From NCBI GenBank assembly GCA_964057225.1, contig OZ059894.1, positions 13,092,131 to 13,156,130 on the forward strand: a DNA stretch of 64,000 bases. Reading direction: 5' to 3'. The stretch is from Auanema rhodensis. Taxonomy: Eukaryota > Nematoda > Chromadorea > Rhabditida > Rhabditidae. The notes under the pieces were generated by a model. The model did not search any database and was not told the DNA's origin. It saw nothing but the letters and a program-made list of their open reading frames with translations. The first letter of the stretch is position 1; each line of letters opens with the position of its first letter. This document shows positions 14,464 to 22,230 of the stretch, piece after piece. The position numbers and the translations under genes are program-made.

Positions 14464-14882
14464 ATCACGTATTTTGAAACAATCTCATATTTTTACAATA
14501 GTTTTGAAACAATTCATTCGTTCATTGAGATATTTTAAAATTTTCCAATTCATTTTACTCCATTTTCTTCATTTAATCACGTATTTTGAAACAATCTCAT
14601 ATTTTTACAATAGTTTTGAAACAATTCATTCGTTCTGTAAGATTTTAAACAGTGAAAAAAAAAAGTTTGAATATTTTGAAACTCAAGAAATAAAACATGA
14701 AAATATTTTAAAATTTTCCAATTCATTTTACTCCATTTTCTTCATTTAATCACGTATTTTGAAACAATCTCATATTTTACAAAAAACAATCTCATATTTT
14801 TACAATAGTTTTGAAACAATTCATTCGTTCATTGAGATATTTTAAAATTTTCCAATTCATTTTACTCCATTTTCTTCATTTA
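14464..14882. repeat. Truncated and rearranged satellite monomers close to the retroelement
   Basis: The monomer starting at 14464 is only 112 bp long. CATTCATTGAGAT runs straight into ATTTTAAAATTTTCC, omitting about 62 bp of right half. After a normal 173-bp monomer, the one starting at 14749 is 134 bp long and carries the same junction, plus a short repeated CAATCTCATATTTT separated by ACAAAAAA (near 14764-14800). The same deletion on both sides of one normal monomer implies that a deletion occurred first and was then copied by unequal exchange. Confidence 0.8.
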
Positions 14883-15624
14883 ATCACGTATTTTGAAACA
14901 ATCTCATATTTTTACAATAGTTTTGAAACAATTCATTCGTTCATTAAGATTTTAAACAGTGAAAAAAAAAAGTTTGAATATTTTGAAACTCAAGAAATAA
15001 AACACGAAAATATTTTATAATTTTCCAATTCATTTTACTCCATTTTCTTCATTTAATCACGTATTTTGAAACAATCTCAATTTTTTACAATAGTTTTGAA
15101 ACAATTCATTCGTTCATTAAGATTTTAAACAGTGAAAAAAAAAAGTTTGAATATTTTGATACTAAAAAAATAAAACATGAAAATATTTTAAAATTTTCCA
15201 ATTCATTTTACTCTATTTTCTTCATTTAATCACGTATTTTGAAACAATCTCAAATTTTTACAATAGTTTTGAAACAATTCATTCGTTCATTGAGATTTTA
15301 AACAGTGAAAAAAAAAGTTTGAATATTTTGATACTCAAGAAATAAAACATGAAAATTTTTTATAATTTTCCAATTCATTTTACTCTATTTTCTTCATTTA
15401 ATCATGTTTCTTGGAACAATTTTAAATTTTTACAATAATTTCGAAACAAATCATTCATTTAATAATGTTTTTAACAGTAAAGAAGATATAATTTTAAATA
15501 TTTTGATACTCAAAAAATAAAACATGAAAATATTTTAAAATTTTCCAATTCATTTTACTCTATTTTCTTCATTTAATCATGTTTCTTGGAATAATTTTAA
15601 ATTTTACAATAATTTCAAAACAAA

Positions 15625-15628
15625 TCAT
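15625..15628. repeat. Target-site duplication TCAT, left copy
   Basis: The satellite reads CAAATCAT and then the LTR begins with TGTGATGG. The same TCAT follows the other LTR at 22227-22230. An uninterrupted monomer reads CAAATCATCCAG, so four bases were duplicated. Four-base duplications are known for some Ty3/gypsy-type integrases, while five is the more common size. Confidence 0.9.
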
Positions 15629-16036
15629 TGTGATGGTTTTGGCGTACTGCGAATGTAATTTTGAAAGTTTGACTTTAGAAAAGCCCTTTATTAAAAGAAG
15701 AAACTCAAAAAATTAAACAGAACCAATACAAATATTAAAACTAAATGCTGTAACTCAATAATGAGCTATTATAAGAAAAAAAAAGTGTGTGTGTATTACG
15801 ACCCCTAGTTATAACTTGTAAAATAATAAAAAGAAGAAAAGGAACAAAAAGAATAGGTTTCCTTTAAAGCAACGACGATTCGGACCTTCAGAGAGCAGTC
15901 ACAGTCTAGATAACTGACTATAGAGCTACAGGCATCCCTTATATAGTATAGAAAGAGCGGGAAAACACCTGGTCAACGAGATCAAATATATATAAAAAGT
16001 GGAATCGATATACTAGTCGTATATTTAACTACAACA
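15629..16036 (-). repeat. 3' LTR (408 bp)
   Basis: This is a direct repeat of 21819-22226; read base by base I find no mismatch over 408 bp. It is the downstream LTR because the coding frame runs leftwards towards it. It carries the polyadenylation hexamer AATAAA on the minus strand at 15692-15687, which supplies transcript 3' ends in this copy. On the plus strand it holds a short GTGTGTGTGT run at about 15785-15794 and several A-rich stretches. Confidence 0.97.
15687..15692 (-). terminator. Polyadenylation signal AATAAA in the 3' LTR
   Basis: The plus strand reads TTTATT here, so the element strand reads AATAAA in the context TTTTAATAAAGGGCTT. It lies about 58 bases before the LTR end, a suitable position for defining the end of R. 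The same hexamer is present in the 5' LTR at 21877-21882, where a retroelement must bypass it. No cleavage-site evidence is available from sequence alone. Confidence 0.6.
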
Positions 16037-16047
16037 TGGGGGGGGGT
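16037..16047 (-). other. C-rich gap where the polypurine tract is expected
   Basis: Only eleven bases separate the stop codon from the 3' LTR. On the element's sense strand they read ACCCCCCCCCA, with nine consecutive C, directly before TGTTGTAG. A Ty3/gypsy element normally has a purine-rich tract in this place and on this strand, which resists RNase H and primes plus-strand DNA. Here the purines are on the opposite strand. Either priming uses a different sequence, perhaps within the end of the coding region, or the element depends on something unusual. The observation is certain; the interpretation is open. Confidence 0.85.
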
Positions 16048-19000
16048 TTACATATGAAGGCGTCCCTGTCTTCTCGTTTTGGCCATTTCTTGACGTGATG
16101 AAAAATTGCGTTTTCGAGTCTTCGGAGACGGTTCCTCAGCTGACTTCCTTTCGATTGTGATATGGTAAGAACTGTCCACCAGCTTCACAAGGTGTATAGA
16201 TAGTGTCCATAGGAAAATCTCGGCTTCTTCTGCGTTCAAATAGGTCTTCTTTACCAGCCCCAGGCATCCCTGCACATCGAGTAAACGAATCGCTCCCAAG
16301 TCTAGATCCCCGATGGTGTCGATCTTAGCCTCAACGCTATCGGCTTCAAGCCACATTTTTAGAACCCGAACCTCCTGTTCGATCTCCTCTACGACTTCCT
16401 CGTAGCCCACCGTTGTAACGGGCGGGTATACCACCACTATCCTTCTGGTGTGATGTTTTTCAGTAAATTCTCGTAACATCTTAACCGGTAGCCAATTTTT
16501 GATATCGGCTCGAACCATCTTTGGTAAGGCGATAACTAGGTTTGGGACATCTCCCCAATCTTCTCCTAAAGCGTCTGAGACACCTCTACGTACATTTCCT
16601 ATCCGTACCGCTCCACCTTTGATGTGAAAAACTCCAGGCTCCTTTACTATCATCATTGAAGGAGGCAGGATAAGTAAATTATCTTTCTTTGCCGACAACT
16701 TCTCAACCGACTTTACATTTCCTCGTATCCTGTTTAACAACCGTTCTTGTAGCATACTTTCAGTTGCACTGAAATGAGTTGAGTTAACATATACTTGTGA
16801 CACAACCGCATTTGCGTCTTTACGAGGCCTTCCTCTCGTACGTCTGCCTTTCCCTATACACTTAGGCTCACCCATACTCTTATCTACAGGTATTAATAGG
16901 TCATGCTGCACGCGCATCTCATTCCTATTTCGACTCTCTTGTATTGTAGCCGAAGTAGCCCCCGCATCTACGACGGTACATGGACCTTTCATATTATGCA
17001 TTAATTTACGATGGGGATCTGCATTATTTCCTAACTTCAGATACACCGTATCTCCCGTTTTTGGTAGTTTGTCCATATTGACTTTTTTTACCGTGTCATA
17101 TCTCTTTTTCATTCTTTCTGCTTGCTTTACAAGGTTATCCTTAGCTAAACCTTGTGCATAAGCGAGTACTTCTCTTAACTCACTTATATAATCTTCATAC
17201 TGTGTCAAATGTGACATAGGCTCATACTTTCCCATAATCTCGGGTGGAGCTCTACCGTACACTAACTCATAAGGTGTAAACCCAGTACTTTCATGACTGG
17301 ATGTATTGTATGCGAATACAACGAAAGGCAGAAGCCTATCCCACTCTGCTGGGGTGACTGTCTGCTTTTTTAACATCCTCTGTAGTGTTTGTTGCGCTCT
17401 TTCAACACTTCCGTTCATGCGCGAGTTATACCCCTTGGTCTTGGCTAGTTCAATATCGAACTGCCTACTTAACTCTTCCAATAGCGAGTTGTCAAATTCC
17501 GTACCTTGATCTGACAAGATTTTCCTAGGCCACCATCCACACCTGGCTACCCATTCATATGCTATAACGTCGCATACTTCTCTTGCGGATTTAGTCTTTA
17601 GCGCATATGCACCCATCCACTTGGAAAAGTGATCTACTATCGTTAGAACATACTCATGTCCTCTCGTAGTCTTTCCTAACTCTAACAGGTCTATCGCTAT
17701 TAATTCAAATGGCGAACTTGTTAAAATTGGCTTTAGTGGCGGAACTTGACTACCTTTCATATTTGTTAGCTTGCATTCTATGCATTTTTTGTGATACTCT
17801 CTCACATCTTTCTCTAACCCTTTCCACCAATAGTGTTCTTTCAATCTTTTTACAGTACGTGGAATACCGAAATGTCCTGCCCACTTCCCCCCGTGATATT
17901 GTTCTACGAGTTTGGGTCTTACGGTGGTTGGCGCCACTTTACGCGTATTACCGTAATCATCAATACGGTACAAAAACTCGTTGACAATTTCATAATTAGG
18001 AATATTCCTACCACTACGAATGTCATCGATTATTTCTTTCATTTCACTGTCCGTTTCAAGCTCTTGTAACCATTTCTCTTTTTCTATGATCTGTGCTATT
18101 ACGGTTTCATTTATAATATGTGATAGTTCTATGCCATCAGCATCTTGCACTGGCCCTCTCGATAAAGCGTCTGCTATCTTGTTAGTGGTACCTTTAACAT
18201 ATTCTATGCGTATTCTATACCCTCGCAGTTCGATGGCCCACCTCATTACTCTAGCGGACGTATTTGTCCCTGAGAATAGTGCTAACAAGGGCTGGTGGTC
18301 AGTCCTTACCACACATTCACACCCGTATATAATAGGATGGAATCTTTTGACTGCGTGTATTACTCCTAGACCTTCCAGGTCTGTTACTGTGTAATTTCGC
18401 TCATGTTTCGATAAACTTTTCGATGCAAATGCAATCGGATGTAGAAAACCGTCCTTTGCTTTTTGCGTTAACACAGCGCCTGTTCCTATTCTGGAAGCAT
18501 CGCTATAAATTATGAATGGCGCTTCACCATTCTTCGCCTTTTCTATATCAGGCTGTGCTAGTACTGGCGATTTGGCTATGCTATCTCTCAAAAATTGAAA
18601 AGCCTCTTTTTCTTTTATTTCCCATACCCATGGTACTGTTTCTTTCGTTAATTCGTATAGTGGTCTAGCCTTACTGGCAAAACCTGCTACAAACTTTCTA
18701 TAGAACGTGCACATACCTATAAATGTGCGCAGCTCATCTCTATTTTTTGGCACTGGGAAATCGGTGACTGCTCTAGTTTTCTCGGGGTTCACTCGAAGTC
18801 CCTCTCCATCAACTATATAACCTAAGTATTCTACACTAGGTTGCAGCAATCTGCATTTTTGCGGTTTTAATCGCAATCCTGCTTTTTTAAGTACCTCCAG
18901 TACACAACGCAAGACTTCTATATGTCTTTCTGCGCTTTCAGTGGCGATCAGTATGTCATCTAGATATACTTGTATCTCTGAACCCACCAAACCTGTCGGT

Positions 19001-21645
19001 TCTAAGACCGCGTCCATAACCCGCTGAAATATAGCCGGGGAATTAATCATGCCAAACGGCAATACGCAAAATTGATAAGCGCCCTTGCTCGTGGAAAATG
19101 CCGTTTTTTCTCTATCTTTCTGATTTAAGGCTATTTGATAAAATCCGCTCGCGAGATCTAGCGACGAAAATATCTTTTTCCCTGCTAAAGCCTGTAAGGC
19201 TTGCTCCATGCTGGGCAAGGGGTAAGCGTCTACCTTTGTAAGCTTGTTCAACTCACGAAAATCGACACACATGCGAATGGTGCCATCTTTCTTTTTCACT
19301 AACACTAATGGACTGCTCCAAGCAGAGGATGATCTTTCAATTACCCCATGCTTCTCAAGTCCTGTGATCAACTCATCTAGCTCTTTACGTAACCCTAATG
19401 GTACCGTACGCATTCGTTGTTTTACGGGTTTCGCACTACCGGTGTCTATAAATGCACACCCTTCTGCACTTGGCTTAAGCTCTGCTTCGGATACTGCAAA
19501 CGCGTCCGAAAATTCCTCAACAAGGGAGCTCAATTCCTGCTCTTGTTGGCTTTCTACCTTAGACTCTGTTATCATGTTTTTCAACATTCCAAGTCTTTCA
19601 TGCTCTGGTATTTCACTAATACCTCCTGATTCCAATAACGCCTTATATGCTGTAACGTTTGCTATTGTCCCTACAGCTACGCTATCTTTATCAATCCAAG
19701 TACCTACTTGGGTTCCCCGTGGCCAAACTAATGGTACTGGGGTTCTGTTTGTAACTGGGACAGTCCAACTGTCCTGTTCAAATTCTGTCACTGATGGTAT
19801 ATATGGGTTAGAAGCCCACAATACTACTTGACTATGCCTAGGTTTGCTGATTTCAATCAGTTTAGTCTCCCCTGGCAACACCAGTGTTCTATGAATCAAT
19901 TTCACAGCGTTTTCACTAGGTGGCTCAACCTGTATACTCAAACCTAAGGGTTCCCAGATGTTGCGACCTAACAGCATCTTACACCCTAGATGTTGGACTA
20001 TTATTACTCTTGCATCCGTGCTGCGCCCGTTTTTCTTGAGCGTAATATGAGCATCTATCTGGCCCACTACTTTCATACGCTCTTGCGATGCAGTCACTAG
20101 CTCTGTGGTGCATGGTTCTATCTTTCGCATGATATCGGTGAATGCTGAGCTTTTTACACTAGCTTCCTTCAGCAATTCCACGTTGATTAAGGTGACCATT
20201 GCACCAGAATCCACTAATGCGGACGTGTCAAGCCCAAAAACCACTACTTGCTCGTGGGGTTGGTCTCCTAACACGATCCCACTTTTCTGAGCCACTACTT
20301 TGTTGACTTTTTTTGGGCAAGCGGACTTAAAATGTCCTGCCTCTCCACACTGAAAGCATTTCCGCTCCACTTGCTTAGGCTTTTCAACCTCTAAGTTGGG
20401 TTTGCTGTTTCTACCGGCATTCCGGGGTCTATCTATGTGGCGCGATCTACTATCACCCACACCTCTCTTCCCTGCCTTTTTGTGCTCAGCCTCAATCACT
20501 TCGGCCATGTCTCTGGCTTCAATATATGTCCTTCCAGGCGTAGCGCGATTCATGGCTCTACGAACCATACCTGAGTTTGGCCAGCGATCTATCACTCGAC
20601 ATAACTCATTCGCCTTAATTTGGGCTAGCTGTAGCCGCGAAAAATCAGGATACGCTCTGGGTACCCACTGATCTAAGACCTCACATATGGCGCTTATGCT
20701 CATATAAGAAGTTAACCTGGCCAGTTCATCCTGGGCCTTATTTTTCACACTCTCGGAGCCTCCCTCCAGCTCGCTTCTCATGATTACGATTGTTCCCTCA
20801 TAATCCTCACTTCTAACACATTCATCTACACTCTCCCATACAGAAAGCGCTCTATGTTCTAAGTGTTCCGGCAGCAACGCTGCACGTTGTTTATTATTAA
20901 GTATTGCGGATGGGAAGCGTGCCTCGAAAGATTTCACGAAACGCGAAAAATGGTCCCCTGACCCACTATATGGCTTTAGCTTCGGCATTACTTGGCTTGT
21001 AATCCAATTGGAAAACAAGCCCTCACTCATACGTCCATGAGTTAATTCAGACGCACCTATGGTCAGTCCGTTTGCCTGCCGCCTCTCTTGCTGCTGTTGT
21101 CCTGCTCTGTTCATTTGTTCCTGAACAACATAAGGGTAACTGGGATTTTCCCAAGCGTTTCTACCTGGCTCAACCGTCGGACCGCTTGTACATGACCCTA
21201 CACCTGCCTCAACATGCGGTGTCGTACTTCTACCCTGAACAAGATTTGGGTTAGTGCTCGAGAACTGAACCCGACGCGCCTCCTCCAGCTCAACCTCGAG
21301 CCTTTTAGCCTTCTCCAAGGCATTCCAGAGATCTTTCAACGAACTACACCCAAAAGCCGTGAGGACTGGGCGCATGTCTTCGGGGGTTGAGGTCTGTACC
21401 ATCCAACACTCCCGAATCCGGCGTATGCTTTCGTCCATAGCCTTCGTGACGTCACTCGGCGGAATGTACGTATTCTTACGCGCCTTGCATGCACACTCTG
21501 CATATCTGGCTAGCTCGGCCTTCATGCCGGTGAAGAGGCGGTCGAGCATATCGAACCTACTAACCTCCAGTACCACATCGTCTTCTTCGATGCCCTCTTC
21601 AACGAGGTCTTCGTACTGCTTGTTCATCACGTCTTCTCCTGACAT
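16048..21645 (-). CDS. Gag-Pol polyprotein of a Ty3/gypsy-type retrotransposon (1865 aa)
   Basis: One uninterrupted frame encodes the structural protein and all the enzymes. Gag occupies about residues 1-450: an acidic N-terminus, a Q/R-rich linker near 183-190, a capsid-like helical region at about 205-395, and a zinc knuckle C430-X2-C433-X4-H438-X4-C443. The aspartic protease has D479-S480-G481 and a later LLGRN (558-562). The reverse transcriptase has RMCVDF (791-796), D830 and YLDD with D896/D897. RNase H has D1049, E1091, D1116 and D1159. Integrase has H1251-X6-H1258-X29-C1288-X2-C1291 and D1319, D1379-X35-E1415. A GPY/F-like segment (KGPC, 1553-1556) and an AT-hook-like RGRPRK (1604-1609) follow, then about 255 unassigned residues with a basic tail (KTRKR, 1842-1846). 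All listed catalytic residues are intact. No frameshift or stop separates gag from pol. The start is the first ATG after a 173-base leader; Met7 is an alternative. The frame ends eleven bases before the 3' LTR. Confidence 0.96.
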   Translation of the reverse strand: MSGEDVMNKQYEDLVEEGIEEDDVVLEVSRFDMLDRLFTGMKAELARYAECACKARKNTYIPPSDVTKAMDESIRRIRECWMVQTSTPEDMRPVLTAFGCSSLKDLWNALEKAKRLEVELEEARRVQFSSTNPNLVQGRSTTPHVEAGVGSCTSGPTVEPGRNAWENPSYPYVVQEQMNRAGQQQQERRQANGLTIGASELTHGRMSEGLFSNWITSQVMPKLKPYSGSGDHFSRFVKSFEARFPSAILNNKQRAALLPEHLEHRALSVWESVDECVRSEDYEGTIVIMRSELEGGSESVKNKAQDELARLTSYMSISAICEVLDQWVPRAYPDFSRLQLAQIKANELCRVIDRWPNSGMVRRAMNRATPGRTYIEARDMAEVIEAEHKKAGKRGVGDSRSRHIDRPRNAGRNSKPNLEVEKPKQVERKCFQCGEAGHFKSACPKKVNKVVAQKSGIVLGDQPHEQVVVFGLDTSALVDSGAMVTLINVELLKEASVKSSAFTDIMRKIEPCTTELVTASQERMKVVGQIDAHITLKKNGRSTDARVIIVQHLGCKMLLGRNIWEPLGLSIQVEPPSENAVKLIHRTLVLPGETKLIEISKPRHSQVVLWASNPYIPSVTEFEQDSWTVPVTNRTPVPLVWPRGTQVGTWIDKDSVAVGTIANVTAYKALLESGGISEIPEHERLGMLKNMITESKVESQQEQELSSLVEEFSDAFAVSEAELKPSAEGCAFIDTGSAKPVKQRMRTVPLGLRKELDELITGLEKHGVIERSSSAWSSPLVLVKKKDGTIRMCVDFRELNKLTKVDAYPLPSMEQALQALAGKKIFSSLDLASGFYQIALNQKDREKTAFSTSKGAYQFCVLPFGMINSPAIFQRVMDAVLEPTGLVGSEIQVYLDDILIATESAERHIEVLRCVLEVLKKAGLRLKPQKCRLLQPSVEYLGYIVDGEGLRVNPEKTRAVTDFPVPKNRDELRTFIGMCTFYRKFVAGFASKARPLYELTKETVPWVWEIKEKEAFQFLRDSIAKSPVLAQPDIEKAKNGEAPFIIYSDASRIGTGAVLTQKAKDGFLHPIAFASKSLSKHERNYTVTDLEGLGVIHAVKRFHPIIYGCECVVRTDHQPLLALFSGTNTSARVMRWAIELRGYRIRIEYVKGTTNKIADALSRGPVQDADGIELSHIINETVIAQIIEKEKWLQELETDSEMKEIIDDIRSGRNIPNYEIVNEFLYRIDDYGNTRKVAPTTVRPKLVEQYHGGKWAGHFGIPRTVKRLKEHYWWKGLEKDVREYHKKCIECKLTNMKGSQVPPLKPILTSSPFELIAIDLLELGKTTRGHEYVLTIVDHFSKWMGAYALKTKSAREVCDVIAYEWVARCGWWPRKILSDQGTEFDNSLLEELSRQFDIELAKTKGYNSRMNGSVERAQQTLQRMLKKQTVTPAEWDRLLPFVVFAYNTSSHESTGFTPYELVYGRAPPEIMGKYEPMSHLTQYEDYISELREVLAYAQGLAKDNLVKQAERMKKRYDTVKKVNMDKLPKTGDTVYLKLGNNADPHRKLMHNMKGPCTVVDAGATSATIQESRNRNEMRVQHDLLIPVDKSMGEPKCIGKGRRTRGRPRKDANAVVSQVYVNSTHFSATESMLQERLLNRIRGNVKSVEKLSAKKDNLLILPPSMMIVKEPGVFHIKGGAVRIGNVRRGVSDALGEDWGDVPNLVIALPKMVRADIKNWLPVKMLREFTEKHHTRRIVVVYPPVTTVGYEEVVEEIEQEVRVLKMWLEADSVEAKIDTIGDLDLGAIRLLDVQGCLGLVKKTYLNAEEAEIFLWTLSIHLVKLVDSSYHITIERKSAEEPSPKTRKRNFSSRQEMAKTRRQGRLHM
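16051..16836 (-). other. Post-integrase C-terminal extension with AT-hook-like motif (residues 1604-1865)
   Basis: Ty3/gypsy polyproteins usually end soon after the integrase C-terminal domain, sometimes with a chromodomain. Here about 255 residues follow RGRPRK, which matches the R-G-R-P core of AT-hook DNA-binding motifs and is coded at 16836-16819. The remainder alternates hydrophobic strand-like runs (NLLILPPSMMIV near 1656-1667, NLVIALP near 1702-1708, RIVVVYPPV near 1735-1743) with likely helices, suggesting a folded alpha/beta domain. It has no aromatic-cage pattern that I recognise as a chromodomain, no signal peptide, and no transmembrane segment typical of an envelope. The last 25 residues are rich in K and R and could be a nuclear localisation signal. 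I cannot name the domain. Confidence 0.6.
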
Positions 21646-21818
21646 GGTATCTCTCTGGACTACGGTCTACAATAGGTACCGTAACAAAATTCCAAGAAAA
21701 AAAATTTGAAATGATTCAAAGAGAACAAGAGAACACAATAGTAACAAGATAACTATAGGGTATAAACTTCGTAACTTTCACTATATCTTTTTTTTTTTTT
21801 AGTTAGGCTCGGCCCCCA
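21646..21818 (-). other. 5' untranslated leader of the retrotransposon
   Basis: These 173 bases lie between the 5' LTR and the first ATG. In element direction they hold the primer-binding site, a run of thirteen A (21800-21788), then an A/T-rich stretch up to ATACCATGT around the start codon. I see no upstream frame of note and no clear packaging structure. Confidence 0.8.
21801..21818 (-). other. Primer-binding site (minus-strand DNA priming)
   Basis: Directly next to the 5' LTR end (CATCACA) the sense strand reads TGGGGGCCGAGCCTAACT. TGG pairs with the universal CCA end of tRNA, and zero spacing from the LTR is normal. The matching tRNA would end GGCTCGGCCCCCA, with C as discriminator base. 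Only the first eight bases agree with the tRNA-Pro site used by murine leukaemia virus, and I cannot assign the rest to a standard animal tRNA from memory. Thus the role is clear from position, but the primer is not. Confidence 0.75.
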
Positions 21819-22226
21819 TGTGATGGTTTTGGCGTACTGCGAATGTAATTTTGAAAGTTTGACTTTAGAAAAGCCCTTTATTAAAAGAAGAAACTCAAAA
21901 AATTAAACAGAACCAATACAAATATTAAAACTAAATGCTGTAACTCAATAATGAGCTATTATAAGAAAAAAAAAGTGTGTGTGTATTACGACCCCTAGTT
22001 ATAACTTGTAAAATAATAAAAAGAAGAAAAGGAACAAAAAGAATAGGTTTCCTTTAAAGCAACGACGATTCGGACCTTCAGAGAGCAGTCACAGTCTAGA
22101 TAACTGACTATAGAGCTACAGGCATCCCTTATATAGTATAGAAAGAGCGGGAAAACACCTGGTCAACGAGATCAAATATATATAAAAAGTGGAATCGATA
22201 TACTAGTCGTATATTTAACTACAACA
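21819..22226 (-). repeat. 5' LTR (408 bp)
   Basis: This is the upstream LTR in element direction and is identical by eye to 15629-16036. From its outer end it reads TGTTGTAGTTAAATATACG, then a T/A-rich block, then a TATA box and initiator described separately. This makes U3 about 121 bases, with R and U5 covering the rest. Since both LTRs are copied from one template at insertion, their lack of differences indicates a young insertion. Confidence 0.97.
22101..22135 (-). promoter_or_regulatory. LTR core promoter: TATA box and initiator
   Basis: On the minus strand TATATAAGG runs from 22135 to 22127. TCAGTT, a match to the arthropod-type initiator consensus, runs from 22107 to 22102, with its A at 22105. 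The first T of the TATA box is 30 bases upstream of that A, which is the canonical spacing. A second T/A run, TTTTTATATATATTT, lies further upstream at about 22176-22190 and is an alternative. The same motifs occur in the 3' LTR at 15945-15937 and 15917-15912, and could drive minus-strand transcription out into the left satellite arm. Confidence 0.65.
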
Positions 22227-22230
22227 TCAT
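22227..22230. repeat. Target-site duplication TCAT, right copy
   Basis: The LTR ends ACAACA on the plus strand, and TCAT then restores the satellite sequence (TCATCCAGTTAATAATG). It matches 15625-15628. Confidence 0.9.

Larger units (their letters stand above)
1..15628. repeat. AT-rich satellite array, left arm (173-175 bp monomers)
   Basis: This is a tandem array with no gene. Phased on the ATCACGTATT / ATCATGTTTC / ATTATGTTTC box, monomer starts fall at 17, 191, 366, 539, 712 and 887, giving lengths of 173-175 bp; this spacing holds almost to the retroelement. A hand count of the 366-538 monomer gives 36 G+C in 173 bases. All monomers share one orientation. Several right-half sequence classes alternate (see the example monomers). 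Variants diagnostic of this arm, such as GAAATAAATAATCC followed by ATTTATTTGATAC, recur in the monomers starting near 17, 1753, 2627, 8017, 8715, 12717 and 13417. The few open frames of 60-90 codons are satellite read-through and are not genes. The array is cut by the window start, so its true length is unknown. Confidence 0.97.
15629..22226 (-). mobile_element. Complete Ty3/gypsy-type LTR retrotransposon
   Basis: The element is 6598 bp. In its own (minus-strand) direction the order is: 5' LTR 22226-21819, primer-binding site 21818-21801, leader, Gag-Pol frame 21645-16048, a short C-rich gap 16047-16037, and 3' LTR 16036-15629. The LTRs begin TGTTGTAG and end CCATCACA in that direction. The enzyme order protease, reverse transcriptase, RNase H, integrase places it in the Ty3/gypsy group, because in Ty1/copia integrase precedes the reverse transcriptase. 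No envelope frame follows the polymerase. Everything expected for mobility is present except a recognisable purine-rich plus-strand primer. Base composition is far less AT-rich than the surrounding satellite. Confidence 0.97.

Noticed and set aside
1-15628. Heat-shock element in the satellite (GAAACAATTC)
   Set aside because: GAA and TTC are four bases apart instead of two and there is no third unit in register, so it does not match the heat-shock factor site.
15884-15888. Downstream promoter element in the LTR (GGTCC)
   Set aside because: The match to the consensus sits at +30 to +34 from the proposed initiator A, not the required +28 to +32, so spacing does not support it.
19244-19831. Plus-strand open frame of 195 codons inside the retrotransposon, and other shorter plus-strand frames there
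   Set aside because: They lie antisense to the conserved Gag-Pol frame, which has all the expected motifs. No domain or start context supports them.
21803-21808. TTAGGC, the nematode telomere hexamer, next to the primer-binding site
   Set aside because: A single copy with no tandem repeat is expected by chance and says nothing about host or telomere origin.
16048-21818. Envelope gene making this an errantivirus-like element
   Set aside because: The only frame ends eleven bases before the 3' LTR. Its C-terminal part shows no signal peptide, transmembrane segment or glycoprotein-like cysteine pattern.
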